From Dehalococcoidales bacterium (GTDB taxonomy: Bacteria > Chloroflexota > Dehalococcoidia > E44-bin15), in the NCBI GenBank assembly GCA_030615555.1, contig JAUWZB010000048.1, positions 1 to 6,565 of the forward strand: 6,565 nucleotides of DNA, written 5' to 3'. The translations under genes and the position numbers were made by a program. The notes under the pieces were generated by a model, which saw only the letters and a program-made list of their open reading frames with translations, was not told where the DNA came from and ran no database searches. Below, one piece after another: positions 5,980 to 6,565 of the stretch (within the stretch, counting starts at the first letter, position 1; every line of letters begins with the position of its first letter).

Positions 5980-6565
5980 CTACTCCTTCAGTTTTTGGAT
6001 TACAGCATCGGCTACCTGAGAGGTGCCCACTGCCGTGGGGTCGTTGCGATCGGTCTTCATGTCATAGGTAACAGATTTCCCCTCAGCGATAACCTTTGCG
6101 ATGGCGCTCTCCACTCTATCGGCGGCCCCGTTCTCCCCGATGTGGCGGAGCATCAGCACCCCGGAGAGCATCATCGCCATGGGATTCACCTTATTTTGGC
6201 CGGTGTATTTCGGGGCGCTGCCATGGGTCGGTTCAAAGACCGCGATGTCCTCCCCGATATTGGCTCCAGGGGCGAGCCCGACCCCCCCAATAAGCCCGGC
6301 GCAAAGCTCGGAGATGATGTCGCCATAAAGGTTGGGCAGGACGATGACATCATGGCGCTGGGGGGAGCGCACCAGTTGCGAGCACATGCTATCGACCATG
6401 TGGGATTCGAATTCAATATCAGGGTAATCCCTGGCGACCTCGATGGTGGTGGATAGAAAGAGCCCATCGGTTTCCTTCAATATATTCGCCTTGTGAACTA
6501 CAGTTACCTTTTTTCGGCCATGGGCTCTAGCGTAATCGAAGGCATACTTCGCAATCCTTCGACTG
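5980..6565 (-). CDS. icd: Isocitrate dehydrogenase, C-terminal part (5' end outside window)
   Basis: Cytoplasmic isocitrate/isopropylmalate dehydrogenase family enzyme that oxidises and decarboxylates isocitrate to 2-oxoglutarate. About 194 residues are visible. The reading frame is open to the window edge; the TTG at 6480 is an internal Leu, since the preceding in-frame residues are family sequence (YARAHGRKKVTVVHKANI). Numbered from the first visible residue, Lys25 in HKANI matches the catalytic Lys230 of E. coli Icd. Asp58 and Asp82 match metal-ligand aspartates, but the third (Asp311 in E. coli, in GDYISD) is Glu86 here (GDIISE). HGSAPKYTG followed by NKVNP keeps Lys119, Tyr120 and Val126, equivalent to Lys344/Tyr345/Val351 that bind the NADP 2'-phosphate in E. 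coli, and Tyr167 matches Tyr391; Arg395 is not in register. NADP use is therefore inferred rather than shown. The last codons carry the ribosome binding site of mdh. Isopropylmalate dehydrogenase is less likely given the KYTGQNKVNP segment and the TCA-cycle neighbours. Confidence 0.93.
   Translation of the reverse strand, partial: SRRIAKYAFDYARAHGRKKVTVVHKANILKETDGLFLSTTIEVARDYPDIEFESHMVDSMCSQLVRSPQRHDVIVLPNLYGDIISELCAGLIGGVGLAPGANIGEDIAVFEPTHGSAPKYTGQNKVNPMAMMLSGVLMLRHIGENGAADRVESAIAKVIAEGKSVTYDMKTDRNDPTAVGTSQVADAVIQKLKE
5983..5988 (-). promoter_or_regulatory. Ribosome binding site of mdh
   Basis: AAGGAG lies inside the last two codons of icd, seven bases before the mdh ATG at 5975. It fixes the mdh start and indicates that mdh is translated from the icd message. 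Confidence 0.8.

Noticed and set aside
5929..6456. 175-codon open frame on the plus strand opposite icd and the mdh start
   Set aside because: It is antisense to well-supported coding sequence, rich in His/Gly/Asp as expected of a shadow frame, and has no family motif.

Overview
The window is one compact block of central-carbon (TCA-cycle) genes, all on the minus strand. In transcription order (right to left) it holds isocitrate dehydrogenase (icd, 5' end cut by the window), malate dehydrogenase (mdh), fumarase class I alpha subunit, a complete four-gene succinate dehydrogenase / fumarate reductase (complex II) set in the order flavoprotein, anchor C, anchor D, iron-sulfur protein, then the fumarase class I beta subunit. 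A previously uncalled 37-codon single-membrane-span ORF is coupled to the end of the beta-subunit gene. Gaps between genes range from a few bases of overlap to about 40 bases, and I see no internal terminator, so this reads as one operon whose promoter lies outside the window. No tRNA, rRNA, mobile element, CRISPR array or long repeat was seen.

Right part (about 4198-6565): icd, mdh and fumA are tightly linked and rich in G+C. Middle part (801-4157): the complex II genes, visibly lower in G+C. Left part (89-765): fumB, again G+C rich, followed by the small ORF. Bases 1-88 are an A+T-leaning stretch with a TATAAT element and the possible first codons of another minus-strand gene leaving the window.

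The enzymes form a connected path: isocitrate to 2-oxoglutarate (Icd), succinate to and from fumarate with membrane quinone (complex II), fumarate to and from malate (FumAB), and malate to and from oxaloacetate (Mdh). The oxygen-labile class I two-subunit fumarase, the LDH-like malate dehydrogenase, the fumarate-reductase-like residues in the flavoprotein and iron-sulfur subunits, and the two probable haem sites in the anchors suggest an anaerobic or facultative bacterium using menaquinone-type chemistry, able to run this segment in either direction. From memory, icd-mdh-fumA-fumB adjacency is a feature of Dehalococcoides and relatives (Chloroflexota). A Dehalococcoidia-like or other anaerobic bacterial origin is therefore my best guess, but it is an inference.

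The most interesting point is the architecture: the two fumarase subunit genes, normally adjacent or fused, are separated by the whole complex II gene set, and base composition changes at both borders. This looks like insertion of a complex II cassette into an older icd-mdh-fumA-fumB operon.
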